Source of the DNA: Nelumbo lutea
Taxonomy: Eukaryota > Streptophyta > Magnoliopsida > Proteales > Nelumbonaceae
Direction: 5' to 3'
DNA length: 64,000 nt
Assembly (NCBI GenBank): GCA_022828595.1
Contig: JAKGHH010000001.1
Coordinates: 209,126,348 to 209,190,347, forward strand
Every line of letters starts with the position of its first letter. Within the stretch, counting starts at the first letter, position 1. Shown here one piece after another: positions 1 through 10,851 of the stretch. The position numbers and the translations under genes are program-made. The notes beneath the pieces are model-generated. The model ran no database searches and had not been told where the DNA came from. It saw only the letters and a list, made by a program, of their open reading frames with translations.

Positions 1-1029
1 CGAAGAGGCGACTGGGTTTTTAAGTGCCTATTCCAAGGAGGCGACTGGGACTAGCTCACCCATGCCGAAAAGGCGACAGGGTCTTAAGTGCCCATGCCAA
101 GGAGGGGACTGGGTCTTAAGTGCCCATGCCGAAGAGGCGACTGGGACCTAGCTTGCCCATGCTGAATAGGCGACTGGGTCTTAAGTGCCCATGCCAAGGA
201 GGCGATTAAGACTAGCTCACCCATGCCAAAGAGGTGACTAGGTATTAAGTGCCCATGCTGAAGAAGCGACTGGGATCTAGCTTGCCCATGCCGAAGAGGC
301 GATTGGGTTTTAAGTGACCATGCCAAGGAGGCAATTAGGACTAGCTCACCCATGTCGAAGAGGCGACTGGGTTTTAAGTGCCCATGCCAAGGAGGTGACT
401 GGGTCTTAAGTGCCCATGCCAAGGAGGCAACTAGGTCTTAAGTGCCCATGTCGAAGAGGCGACTGGGACCTATCTTGCCCATGCCGAAGAGGCAACTAGG
501 TCTTAAGTGCCCATGCCAAGGAGGCGACTGGGTCTTAAGTGCCCATGCCGAAGAGGCGGTTTGGACCTATCTTGCCCCTGTCGAAGAGGCGAATGGGTCT
601 TAAGTGCCCATGACAAGGAGGCGACTGGGACCTAGCTTGCACATTCCGATGAGGCGACTGGGTCTTAAGTGCCCATGCCAAGGAGGCGACTGGGACTAGC
701 TCGCCCATGCCGAAGAGGTGACTGGGTCTTAAGTGCCCATGCTAAAGAGGCGACTAGGATCTAGTTTGCCCATGCCGATGAGGCGACTGGGTTTTAAGTG
801 CCCATGCCAAAGAGGCGACTAGGAGTAGCTCACCCATGCCGAAGAGGCGAATGGGTCTTAAGTGCCCATGCCAAGGATGCCCATGCCAAGGAGGCGACTA
901 GGTCTTAAGTGCTCATGGCAAGGAGGCGACTGGGTCTTAAGCAGTGTTGTGGCCCTTGGGCTTTGGGAGCGACTCATAGTCCACTCCTGAACTTTGCCCA
1001 TGCTGAAGAGGTGACTGGGTCTTGAGCAG
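1..1029. repeat. Minisatellite array, ~32-33 bp units
   Basis: About thirty imperfect units run head to tail. Each has the core GARGAGGCGACTGGG, followed by one of two tails: TCTTAAGTGCCCATGC (32-bp unit) or ACCTAGCTYGCCCATGC (32-33-bp unit). The two tail types are interspersed, suggesting a higher-order dimer or trimer. Units differ by a few substitutions. The array breaks down after about 930 and a last clear unit sits near 1000-1029. It begins before base 1, so its full length is unknown. Translations across it are repeat artefacts. Confidence 0.92.
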
Positions 1030-1145
1030 TGTCGAGTTGCCTATGAGGTGCCGGGCTGACCGGGTGTCGAGCTGCTTGTGAGGTGCCAGGTTGACCGGGT
1101 GTCAAGCTGCCTGTGGGGTGCGGGGCTGACCAGGTGCCGAGATGA
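1030..1145. repeat. Short tandem repeat, ~37 bp units, LTR-related
   Basis: Three to four imperfect copies of a GTCGAGCTGCCTGTGAGG / TGCCGGGCTGACCGG unit follow the minisatellite. A diverged single copy (GCGAGCTACCTGTGAAG, then TGCTGGGCTGCAC) lies inside the gypsy LTR near 3590-3625. The array is therefore probably amplified LTR sequence from the same element. It overlaps the degenerate C-terminal end of the gag reading frame. Confidence 0.7.
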
Positions 1146-2712
1146 ATTGATGAATTGGTCTCTCCTCCTCCGTGGTGCATCCTGTCATCGTCTCTCCTTT
1201 TGCCGCTTCCGTGGTGCGTCCTGTCATCGGGGATTTGCTCTTCTTCCTTTTGCCACTTCCGTGGTGCATCCTATCATCGTCTCTCCTCCTCTTCTCTACT
1301 GGAGCTCCGGCTTTTTGATTCATTTCCTCTTCAGTCTCGATGAATTGGTCAGCGAGCTTGAGGAATGCGGTGATGTCCTTGGGCTTGTTCACCACTACGT
1401 ACCACTTGAACTCCCGGTGAGTGATTCCTCCCTTTGCTGCGGCGAGTCTCATAGCAGGATCTAGGTCTGGGATTAGGAGGCAGGTTTCGTTGAAGCACTT
1501 GATGTAGCTCTGAATGGACTCTCTCTCTTTCTGGACTATGCTAAGAAGGCTTTTCTGCGACCTTGGATACTTCTTGCTAGTAACGAAGCGCGAGGTGAAT
1601 GCTTGTACAAATTGCGCCCAACTCTGTATTGCTCTAGATGGGAGGTTTCTATACCACGTGCACGCTACTCCTCTGAAGGTCGTGGAGAAGGCAATGCACA
1701 TGCAGGCTTCACTGGCCCTGGCGAGGCGCATTTGGGACTGGAAGGAGTCCACATGGTTATTTGGATCGAACGACCCATCGTACATGTCCAGAGGGGGAAT
1801 TTTAAAGCCTTTTGGCATGAGATTCGTTAGGAGGTCAAGAGAGAGGGGAGATGGTATCGAAAGGAGGGGTGCGACCTTCATGACCCCCGGGTCCCATCCC
1901 GCCTTACCTTCGGGCTGCTCGATCTCTACCAGCTGTTCGGGGATTAGCGCACGGCGGGCTTTGGGATGCCGCCTTCGCTAGCTTTTGGCTGAGTCCGTGC
2001 TAGTGCTGGTTGTTTTGGTGCTGCCCAGTCGGGCCTTGGCCTGGTGAGAGTCTGACTGGAATTGGCTTTCACGAGCTGAAGGACTTCGCCTAGAGTTTGT
2101 TGCCAGGGCTTTGAACAGATTGCCCGTCAATGAGGCTTTCGGTTGCACGTGTTGGGACGGATTGGCCTTGGTGGGGCGGGCGCTCCTTGACCTGCCTTGT
2201 TGTGAGGCGGCGGGGGCTGTTGGTCCTCTCCTGCCATGGGACGAGGCCTGGGAGGTCTCCCCCTTGTGGGGAGGTCGGCTACTTCGGTGGCGATCGAACG
2301 GACGACTGCTGTTTTAGCGGTGTTATGGGGCACCGCGGTTGGGCTGGCTGCTGGCTCTGTTGTAGTGCTTGGAACTGCTATTGGTAGAAGTGACACAAGA
2401 CTTGTTGCTGGTAATGCTAAAGTTGTTGGACTTGCTGAATTTGGGCTTGCATGACTCGTACGCACTGCACTAAGTCACCAAGCTGGCTTTGCCCCACCGC
2501 GGGAGGACCACGACGGATTCAACGAAGGTGGTGTTCACCGCAGAAGGGAGTGGGGGGTTCACAGCTTCGGCGACCTGGGGTAGGTCCAGCGTGGGAACAC
2601 CGAAGGTGTTGAGGGGTACAGTAAACTGTCCAATACGTACAGTGGGAGCTTGGAGGTGACCCTCAGAGGTGTTTGTTCCATTGTTAAGCTCGGCGTTGCT
2701 AGAAGACGCCAT
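1102..2712 (-). pseudogene. Ty3/gypsy gag, degenerate
   Basis: Gag is the structural capsid polyprotein that packages retrotransposon RNA in cytoplasmic particles. The best frame is 1102-1881 (259 codons). It contains the plant retrotransposon-gag capsid pattern: PPLDMYDGSFDPNNHVDSF, then an RGVACTWYRNLP block and IQSWAQFVQAFTSRF, then a basic region (EKRRRDD, GKRKKSK). Related coding sequence continues upstream in shifted frames to a likely ATG at 2712 (MASSSNAELNNG). The upstream frames are broken, so this is a pseudogene. No zinc knuckle, protease, reverse transcriptase or integrase follows; the frame runs into the 1030-1145 repeats. It lies just downstream, in minus orientation, of an LTR and primer-site-like sequence. 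Confidence 0.85.
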
Positions 2713-2776
2713 TGATGTTGGTGAAAGTTTGGTAGAGAAGCCTTTCGAAACGTTTCCCACAGGCGGCGCCAATTGA

Positions 2777-3681
2777 TGATGCACAATCCAGCCACTCCTA
2801 GCTGGAAGTGACGAGGCTTCTAGCTGGCGATGGGCAAGAGATACCTGCAAGAAGGACGAAGGGACCCGGGGTTGAACACCCGGTGGGGACTCTCTGATGC
2901 TTAAGTCAGAACTCGGTAGCGAGCTAAGAAAGAGAATGAGTACTCAAGAAGATGAGAACTAGAGAGTGGTGAATATGCGATACCTTTGCCTCTGAGGGGT
3001 CGGAGTGCTTATATATTGGCGTCTGCTAGGTTTGGTGGGGTTGATCCCAAATCCCTGTGGTGGCGATCCGTTATCAGGTCGTACCTCGGAGCTGCTGGCC
3101 ATCACTATTAGGGCCGAGAGCAGGCGGGCTACAGTAACCGTTGCATGGTATGATCTCACTAGCTGGGAGACAACCTGTAGGCATGCCACCGCCAGGTGGG
3201 TGATAGGGGCGCAACCTTCTGAATTGGTAGGTGTTGCGCCGTTAGAAGAGGGACGCGGGAGCAGTCTGGCAGGTACGACTTTGTCAGATGAGAAACTTCC
3301 CATAGAACACCGAGCTGCCTAGTAGCGAGCTACCCTATGACGAGCTATTGGTGGCGTGCCAATGTGATTTTGCCTGAGGTGAGTTACCTTTGAGGTGGCC
3401 CACTTGCTTGGGCCTTGAGCAAATGTTGTTCTAGTTCGCGAACTGGGATGAACTTAACTCAGAGTGCAGCTTGGGACATCGGTGTGCTCGAGCTCGCTCT
3501 GTGGTGAGCTGATACTTGCTGAGCTGTCACCTGTGTCGAGTCATGTCCACGTACCGGTCTGCCTATGCCGAGCTGTCGGTCTTCTTGGTGGCGAGCTACC
3601 TGTGAAGTGCTGGGCTGCACCTAGTTGTCATGAGGTGCCATGTGTCATAATGTCATTGGAGGGCCAAATCCGCCCTCATCA
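2777..3681 (-). mobile_element. Ty3/gypsy 5' LTR
   Basis: Read on the minus strand this 905-bp block starts TGATG and ends CATCA. Just downstream (2755-2773) is TTGGCGCCGCCTGTGGGAAA, the sequence that commonly sits at the primer-binding region of plant Tat/Athila-type gypsy elements. A TATA-like ATATATAAG lies near 3008-3017 and would drive minus-strand transcription into the gag. No matching second LTR is in the window, apart from the related repeats at 1030-1145. The exact end near 2774-2777 is uncertain by 3 bp. Confidence 0.75.
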
Positions 3682-3896
3682 AAAACCTTTGTTGATTATT
3701 ATTATTATTTTTTTTTGTGTAGGTAACTTGTTGCCAAGAAGCAAGACCATGGAAATCCTTTTCTCTCGAGGGATCCTTAGTGTCAAGATACTATTAAGAA
3801 CTTTGTTAATAGAAGTTGAAGCCCCTTCTAATCAACATACCTCATTATAAGCCAATTTGGTTGTAAATTTGCCACCCGGAGTTAATTTTCATATAA

Positions 3897-4183
3897 GGTT
3901 CTGTTTGGTTCACAAGAATAGGGGTCTGGAATGGGAACTGGAATGTGCTATTATGATTCCAACTGCTTGGTTGGGCGGAATCGGAATCCCATTCCCATTC
4001 CTACTAGAATGGCCATTCCCTGCCCCTCATTTGGGAATGAAATCCCATTCTTGCTAATTTTAATTCCCATTCCCATTCCTGTCTGAACCAAACAGATTAT
4101 GGGAATGGACCATTCCGATTACAATTCCAGAGGATTTCGATTCCGATTTTAATTCCAATTCTAACTGTGAACCAAATGAACCC
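3897..4183. mobile_element. Tourist-like (PIF/Harbinger) MITE
   Basis: A 287-bp element with terminal inverted repeats GGTTCTGTTTGGTTCAC and GTGAACCAAATGAACCC (two mismatches). It is flanked on both sides by TAA (3894-3896 and 4184-4186), the 3-bp target duplication typical of Harbinger/Tourist MITEs. The interior is non-coding and rich in GGAATGGGAATT-like direct and inverted motifs. It sits inside the zinc-finger region of LINE L1-a, so it is younger than that LINE. Confidence 0.9.
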
Positions 4184-4186
4184 TAA

Positions 4187-5783
4187 GTTTGTCCTCAACT
4201 TGATTTGTAGGAATTTTGATAGGCTTAATCCACTGCCAATCAGCATTGGGAATCAATGAATGAATTAAACTTTCATTCCAAATATTCCCTTCATTATCAA
4301 TGACATCACACACCATAAGCTCCTTAGTTTTAATCCGGTCATGGCTAACTATATCCAAAGTCTAAGTATTAGACCAGAATTTTATGTTTCTACCATTGCC
4401 TAGAATTTAACTATATCCTCTCTTGGTCAAATGAGGAGATGAAAAAATCCCTCTCTAGGCCCCTGAATCGCCTTTTCTATAATTAGCCTTCCATTTTTTT
4501 TTAAATATTTATCTAACATTACATTGACCCAAAATTTTTTTCCATCGATGAGAATTTTCTAGCCTAATTTGGCTAACAAGGTCTTATTAATCCAGTGTAG
4601 ATTCCTCAAACCCAATCCACTCTAAGCCTTTGATGTGCACACCCTTTTCAAATTTACTAGATGGATTGACCTTCTACCAATAGGGAACCATCCTAGTAGT
4701 GGAATTAACAATAGTCAACTTTTTAGCCAAAGAAAGTGTATTCTTTTTCCAACCCGCAAGGTTGCTAATAATCCTTTCTTTTAGATATTTAAAAAGATCT
4801 TTTGAAAACCTACCCTTAATGTTTGGCACTCCAAGACATATCTTGTTTCTCATTTCCAATGGAACTTTAAGAATCTTAGACATATTTTTTGGGAGCCTTT
4901 TAGGTATACCATTAGAGAAATTTATCACTGATTTAGCAAAATTTGGGCTTTAAATCAAAACTCTAGCAAACTTGTCCAAAATGTCTCTAATTTTTAGTCA
5001 AGCATCAATTGAAGTATCGGCAAAGATGATACAATCATCAGCAAATTGAAGGATGGGGATAATGGGCACTTCCCTCTCAATTTTACACCCAATTAATTTT
5101 TCACCTCCAACAGCTTTTTTTTTTTCAAGTTTTTTAGAGAGAGCTTTTATACAAAACTAAAATATATGGAGATAAGGGTCTCCTTGCCTAGTGCTTTGAG
5201 ATAGAACTATATGTCTAGTATGTAAACCATTGATAAAAAATTGAAATGAAACAACTCTAATACATTCCATGGCCCAATCAACCCATTGCTTGTGAAATCC
5301 AAATTTAATAAGAACTTTCTCAATAAAACTCCATTCTAAACAGTCATAAGCCTTTTGCGGTATCGATTCTATATGCCAATATGCCAAACATCCATTTCTT
5401 TATTTTTTTTTATTGAATGAATCATTTCATGAGCAATGAGAATGTTCTTAATGATTTATCTATTTAGCACAAATGCACTTTGATATGAGAAAATAATATC
5501 ATCCATAAAAGGGTTAATTCTATTTATCAGAATTTTAGAAGTAATCTTGTAAATCACGTCACATAAGCTTATGGGTCTAAAATTGTTGACTATTTTAGGG
5601 TTATTTGTCTTTGTAATCAAAGTGATACGGGTGACATTGAACACCCTATTCATCTTTCTGGAGTGGAAAAATGCATTGATAGTCCTATAGATTGAATCGC
5701 CAATAACATTAAAAAAAAAAAAAAAAACAAAGCATTTAACACATCCAAGCTTGGGGCTTTTAGATCCTTAATAGAGAAGAGAG
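4187..5783 (-). pseudogene. LINE reverse transcriptase, degenerate
   Basis: Separate minus-strand frames carry reverse transcriptase blocks in the correct order: KAPSLD (about 5755), ITLITKTNNPKIVNNFRPIS and LCDVIYKITSKIL (5650-5540), KAYDCLEWSFIEKVLIKFGF (5350-5290), TRQGDP (5170), and FADDCIIF with the catalytic Asp pair (about 5045). LGVPNIKGRFS and AGWKKNTLSLAKKLTIVNST follow near 4850-4700. This enzyme makes cDNA at a nicked chromosomal target. Several stops and frameshifts separate the blocks, so it is a pseudogene. Confidence 0.85.
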
Positions 5784-6525
5784 TGTAAGAATGACCCGGT
5801 TGGGTCATGACTCGAATTGTGGCCCATCATAGTGGCCACAACTTGGGTTGGTCAAAACTCTAGAGAGTTCCCAACATGAGCTCATTGGGAATGAGTTGGA
5901 GACCTCCCACAATCACTCCATGTTTATAGGAGTGTAATTGAATTTGAATTTTAAATTCAATTTTAATTAGATAATGGAGATGATTTAGGGAAATAATGGG
6001 ATTTGGAGAGATTCTCTCTCAACAAAATAGGGAAGTTCATTGATAGGACGGACTAATTAGGAGGTGGAGAGAATTAATAGGATTTTATTTTTCTCCTTGA
6101 GTCAAGAGAACCCCCTATCATTCTCCTTGAAGGTAAAAGTGCTCTAAGAGAGGGATTGGCTTGAGAGGAGAAAGAAAATAGTGGAAAGCCAAAAGAAAAA
6201 GAAGGAAACTTAGTGCTGACACATTGGTCTTACAAGAATAGCTCGAATAGTTCCAAACAACCTGCTTAAGGACGTGATTGCAAGAGGGTTACACAATCTT
6301 TCTCAGAACAAAGGAACCTCAACAATTTACACTGGTTTTGTCACCCACCAATAGATCAAACTCGTGGTCATGGCTTCTGGAGGAGGTAAGTTTTTTTTTA
6401 ATATATATATATAACAGAAAACACTGTTTAACATGGTTCTCATATGGACCATGCTTGATCACCCCCCTGTATTGTCCATTGGATCGGAAATCTCTGGTCC
6501 TGGTCATGTTGTTCAATGGCCATCA
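5784..6525. mobile_element. Solo LTR, 742 bp, TSD GAGAG
   Basis: The block starts TGTAAGAATG and ends GGCCATCA. Both strands read TG...CA, so orientation is open. It is bounded by identical 5-bp duplications GAGAG at 5779-5783 and 6526-6530. No internal retrotransposon region is present. This is the structure expected from LTR-LTR recombination of an LTR retrotransposon. An AT microsatellite near 6400-6416 lies within it. Removing it brings LINE motifs NEEIYKTL and KAPSLD into proper order. The parent family is unknown. Confidence 0.85.
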
Positions 6526-7300
6526 GAGAGTTTTGTATATTTCCTCATTGCCGACTTCCATGATAATATTTTGATTCATATCATCGGTGACACACTAATT
6601 AATCTCACTAATAAATTCCTTGACACCATTCACTTCCATAGATTTGAATCTTTCCCAAACTTCTTACAAAAGTGGTTTTTAATTTCTCTTTCATAAAAAT
6701 TCTACTCATTCAAATCATTTTTAATCAGGCAAATCTTAATTTTAATCATTCTGATGGTAACAAAATTTGTTGTTTTTAATTTCTCTGAAAAGCTATATTC
6801 GTGATTGATAAGAGACCTATAATTGGGGTTTTCAGAAATCTTGCATTGGAGTTCCTAGAGATTAAATATAATATCAACCTTTTTCCTCTTTATATTACCA
6901 AAATTCTAGGGATTCCATTCTTTAAGTTTAAAAACAAGATTATTTCTTCTTTGTATGAACTGAAATGCTCTAGAACCATTAACGTTGCATTCCGAAGCAT
7001 TTTTAACTACACGATTGAGAATTGGGTCCAAACACCACAAGGCTTCAAATTATGATTAGGCCTTGATGAACATTGAGATTTCATTTATGAGGTTACTCTC
7101 AGGGAATTCACATCTCCAAGAGGCATTTGAGAGCAGCCAATCCAACCTTTATCTAGTATGTCCATTTTTTCAAGTAAACTGGGCTCCATTCATTTCCAAA
7201 TCGATAAGGTTACATAAGTAGATTAATTCATTAAAATCTTGAGTTTGGCTAGGAAAAACACTCTTTCCACCGATTTTATTTAGACTATTAGCAGGGACCC
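6526..7300 (-). pseudogene. LINE endonuclease C-terminus and linker, degenerate
   Basis: On the minus strand near 7250-7090 the translation shows FNELIYLCNLIDLEMNG, then QFTWKNGH, and RLDWLLSNASW with one stop. This is the conserved C-terminal part of the plant L1 apurinic-type endonuclease (usual pattern: LIDL..G..FTWSN, SRLDRFL.S..W). The following ~550 bp is a broken linker ending in a NEEIYKTL motif next to the solo LTR, which fits the lead-in to the reverse transcriptase. The upstream catalytic endonuclease residues are absent. Confidence 0.7.
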
Positions 7301-10041
7301 GTGTGATGTACAGGAAAATTTGAAAGATTTAATAAATTTATTTTTCATTTAATGTTGATTAATAAAAAATAATTATTGTTAATTGAATATGAACAAATAT
7401 TTTTTAATAAATTTAGTTTTATTAATAATTTTAATAATTTTCATTCTTTTTATTATTTTTAAATGATTTTTTGATTAATTTTAAATAAATAAAAATAATC
7501 ATAAAAGCTAAAATTTTTATTAATTCCACTAATAATTAACAATTATATAAGAATGACAACGGGGTGGGTTCAGGGCAGGGCACCCCATCCCTGCTCCGTC
7601 CCTAGTGTCATGTGGTTTCAGGGCAAGCTAACCACTCCTCAATGTCGGGCGAGTTCAGGGGCAAGGCAGCCCACTCCTCATCAAGGATGGAGAATTCTCG
7701 AATTTCCTTGCCCCGTCCTTAATATTGTGTAGGTTCAAGTAGAAGTGTAAATTTGGTCGTGCTGGGTTGGTACGACACCACCCGCATGTGGCCTACTTGT
7801 GTAATTTTGAAAATTTATTCAAATTTATTTAAAATTTTATTAAATAATTTATTTTCTTTTTAAATGGTTTACTTACATAATTGTACTAATTTATCTTATA
7901 ATTTCTAATATAAACTAACCAATAATTTCCTTTTTTCCAATATTATACTAATTTATCTTAATAATTTGTGTAATTATTTGTTCAAATTATAGTGTTCCAT
8001 TTCCCATAGTCATTTATCTTTAATAATTTTTAATAATTTGTGATGAAAATTACATAATTTTTCAATGGTTTTCCAAAATCTATCAAATGTAATAAATTTT
8101 CCTAAAATTTCCAAAATATTCTAATAATTTTCAATAATTATTTAATGCATTTTAAATCAACTTTCAAACACTTTATTTTATGAAAATGTAGTTTTATGAT
8201 TTTTTTTTTAAATTTATTACATTTGTGTAACTATGGGGATTTATTGATTTTTTAAATTTTTATTAAATATATATTTTTATTTGGTAGTTTACTAACAAAA
8301 TTACACAAATTTATCTTTTATTTTTAATATAAATTAATTAATAATTTCATTTTCTAACATTATAATATTTTGTTCCCCCCTTTGTATTTGGTTATTAATT
8401 ATAATAATAACAATAACTAAAATTTTATACTTTTTGATAATTGTTAAATACAATTTTCAATTTTATAGAAATTAGTTAAAGAGTTTTCAATTTCTATAAA
8501 ATGTTTTTAATGAGTTAATTAATAATAATATTTATTAATTTTTGGTAATTTACTAACATTATTTATTAACTTTGAACACTCCTAATTTGAACTAAATTTA
8601 TAGTTTAATCTCTAATAAATAATAATAGTTTAATCACCAATAATTATTGAAATTTTATAGCAAACGTACAAAATCATTGAAAATAAGTTTATAATGAAAA
8701 TATAATAGATATATAATAAAAATACATTAATTACAAAAATTTAATAAATACTGAAAATATACCAAATCAGTCAATAAATAGTGTAATCTTAAATAATAGT
8801 TTAGTCTCTAATAAGTATTAATCTATAAATTATAAAAAATATATAATTACTAAAATTAAATTTATAAAAAAATATAATAAATACGATAAATTAAATTTCA
8901 AAAGTTAAATAATAGTTGTTTAATCTCCAATAATTATTGTTAAATTTCTATTAAATAACAAAATAAAAATAGATTTATAAATAATTATTGAAATCATATT
9001 TATAAAAAACAATAAATAACTACTAAAAATAAAATAAATATTACTTATAGTATATACAAATATATAATGAATATACACTATTATTGTAAAATTATTACTA
9101 ATATATATAATTTTGTTGATAGTTATTTTCTATTATTATTTAATTGATATAAGTGAAATTAGTTATTTATAATATTATTTAGTTATTGAAATAATATTGT
9201 TATTTAAATTCTTAAAATATTAATTTTTTATTGAATTTAATAATCCATAAAATTATAACTGTACTATTTAAAATTTTGTCACGTTAAATATTTTTTATTT
9301 AAATATTTAAATAATATGTAAAATATTTAAAAAGTCTTCATTATTTGAACTTTTTTTATTTTAATGTTATTACATAATATTAAATATTTTGTTATATTAT
9401 TTAGTTATTTTTAATGTTTTTTTATTTAATATTTTTAGTTATTGAAATATTTAAATAATGTTTTGTTTTTTAATGTTGAATTTTTATTTTTTTGAATAAC
9501 ATTTAAATTGAATAATTTATAAAATTATAATTTATATTGTTACTACATAATTTCAGGATGAATTTTGTAAAAATATTGAATTATTAATGACGCGAATATT
9601 TTTAAATCTATTAATTTTTTGTGTTTTGAATAAATATTTTAAACTTATTATATAATTTCGTTATAACATTTAAATTGTTCTGATATTTTTTTTAATTGGA
9701 ACTTTTTTTTGATAGATAGAAATAAAAAGTGGGGTAGAGGATAAATTGGAATTAGATATAGTTTAGGAATTAGGAGAGAATATCTCTACTAAATTAAAGA
9801 TAATTTAAGAGATAAATAGGAGTTAGAATAAATTAGTAGATGAATAGGAATTAGAGACATTTTAGGAGGAACTGGGAGAAAGTGGTGCCAGTTGGCTAAA
9901 TATTGATAAAGCAAATCCTTATTTCTTTCACTTGGGATTTCCTATTCACTTTTCCTACTCACCCTCTACATGCTGTGAATTGGAGCCACACATCTCTATT
10001 ATGAATTAAGGGATTTGTGGCTCCAATGGACAAATCAATTT
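7300..10041. other. AT-rich intergenic desert, no gene
   Basis: About 2.7 kb, most of it very AT-rich, with runs of TAATAATTT-like sequence and no open reading frame of note. The exception is a GC-richer patch at about 7555-7800 (repeated GGGTTCAGGGCAGGG-like and GTGCTGGGTTGGTACGAC-like motifs). It resembles the subterminal repeats of some plant hAT-type non-autonomous elements, but I could not delimit ends. Nothing else was recognised. Confidence 0.6.
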
Positions 10042-10108
10042 TAATATATATACATATATAGATAGATAGATAGATAAATAGAGAAAGAGAGAGAGGGAGA
10101 GAGTTGAA
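10042..10108. repeat. Compound microsatellite (TA)n(GATA)n(GA)n
   Basis: The run goes from ATATATATACATATATA through GATA repeats into GAGAGAGAGGGAGAGAG. It is simple sequence with no sign of function. Confidence 0.9.
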
Positions 10109-10158
10109 ATCAACGGAAGACACCGAGCACCATCAATAGTGCCATCAATATTTTTTAA

Positions 10159-10438
10159 CTAATTCAACATTACCAACCATTCAATTTTATTTGGAGAAGC
10201 ATATAAACAAAAGTATTGAATCACATTAACAGTACATTGACTACTATCCCATAGGATCCACAAGCCGGCCACTAGAACAACCCATAGAATCAACAATATG
10301 GTAATTACGAAAAGAAAACGTTCTCTAAGGGGGTTAACAGTTTTGTTTATTTGGCCCATAGCGTCCTTTGGTATGCTTTTTGCATCTGGTTTTGTAGCCT
10401 TCAAATCTTCAGTAGAGTTTCTGTTTTGATCGTACTAT
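10159..10438 (-). pseudogene. Unrecognised small ORF with one membrane segment
   Basis: A minus-strand frame of 81 codons (10159-10404) can be extended upstream to about 10438. Near its middle is FLFVITILLILWVVLVAGLW, a convincing single membrane-spanning stretch preceded by RER. I do not recognise the family. Upstream the same strand carries an acidic stretch in another frame, ending at a TAG. It may be a broken small membrane-protein gene or chance. No neighbour or splice signal supports it. Low confidence. Confidence 0.2.
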
Positions 10439-10851
10439 TCTTCATCATGATCGTCTTGCCCATATATCCCAAATCCCAATCCTCATCCATCACTTCATCC
10501 CCCTCTCCTTCAAAATTCTCTTCACCATTATCACATATATGATCATTATTTTGTAATTTTTACGTTTTTATCTTTCTTTTTAGCCACTAGATGATCATCA
10601 TTTGATCTAGCAATTAATTGAGGAAACGGGTCATGGAAGCTCCTCGAGCTTGGAACTGTGTTTGAAACTGCTGCTTCTGAGACTAGTTAATGACTTTATT
10701 GGGCCACATATTTCTCCTATTGGTGTTACTAAATACGTACCATAAGTATTCCTTCCATTAGGAGGAGATATTTTCCATTTTTTCTCTTCCTATTGACCTC
10801 GTTCCAACCTTCATTTTCCTTGTTTTTGTTATTTATCGTTAAAATATTTGC

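Larger units (their letters stand above)
3700..7300 (-). mobile_element. L1-type LINE (L1-a), interrupted by a MITE and a solo LTR
   Basis: A minus-strand non-LTR retrotransposon relic. Its parts are, in order, an endonuclease C-terminus (about 7300-7100), a linker (to 6526), reverse transcriptase (5783-4190), and the start of the zinc-finger/RVT-associated region (3893-3712). Two later insertions split it: a Tourist-like MITE at 3897-4183 and a solo LTR at 5784-6525. Skipping each insertion, LINE-like coding resumes on the other side. The RNase H part and true 3' end are missing; the 3' end stops at an AAT-rich tract beside the gypsy LTR. Many stops and frameshifts make it inactive. Confidence 0.82.

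Noticed and set aside
84..422. 112-codon open frame on the minus strand
   Set aside because: It lies wholly within the minisatellite; the periodic protein is the translation of the repeat.
1078..1981. Plus-strand ORFs opposite the gypsy gag
   Set aside because: They are antisense shadows; the minus strand carries the conserved gag pattern.
2111..2454. Overlapping plus- and minus-strand ORFs
   Set aside because: GC-rich low-complexity part of the decayed gag; no recognisable motif of its own.
6278..7055. Plus-strand ORFs in this interval
   Set aside because: They fall in the solo LTR or antisense to LINE L1-a; the minus strand has the LINE motifs.
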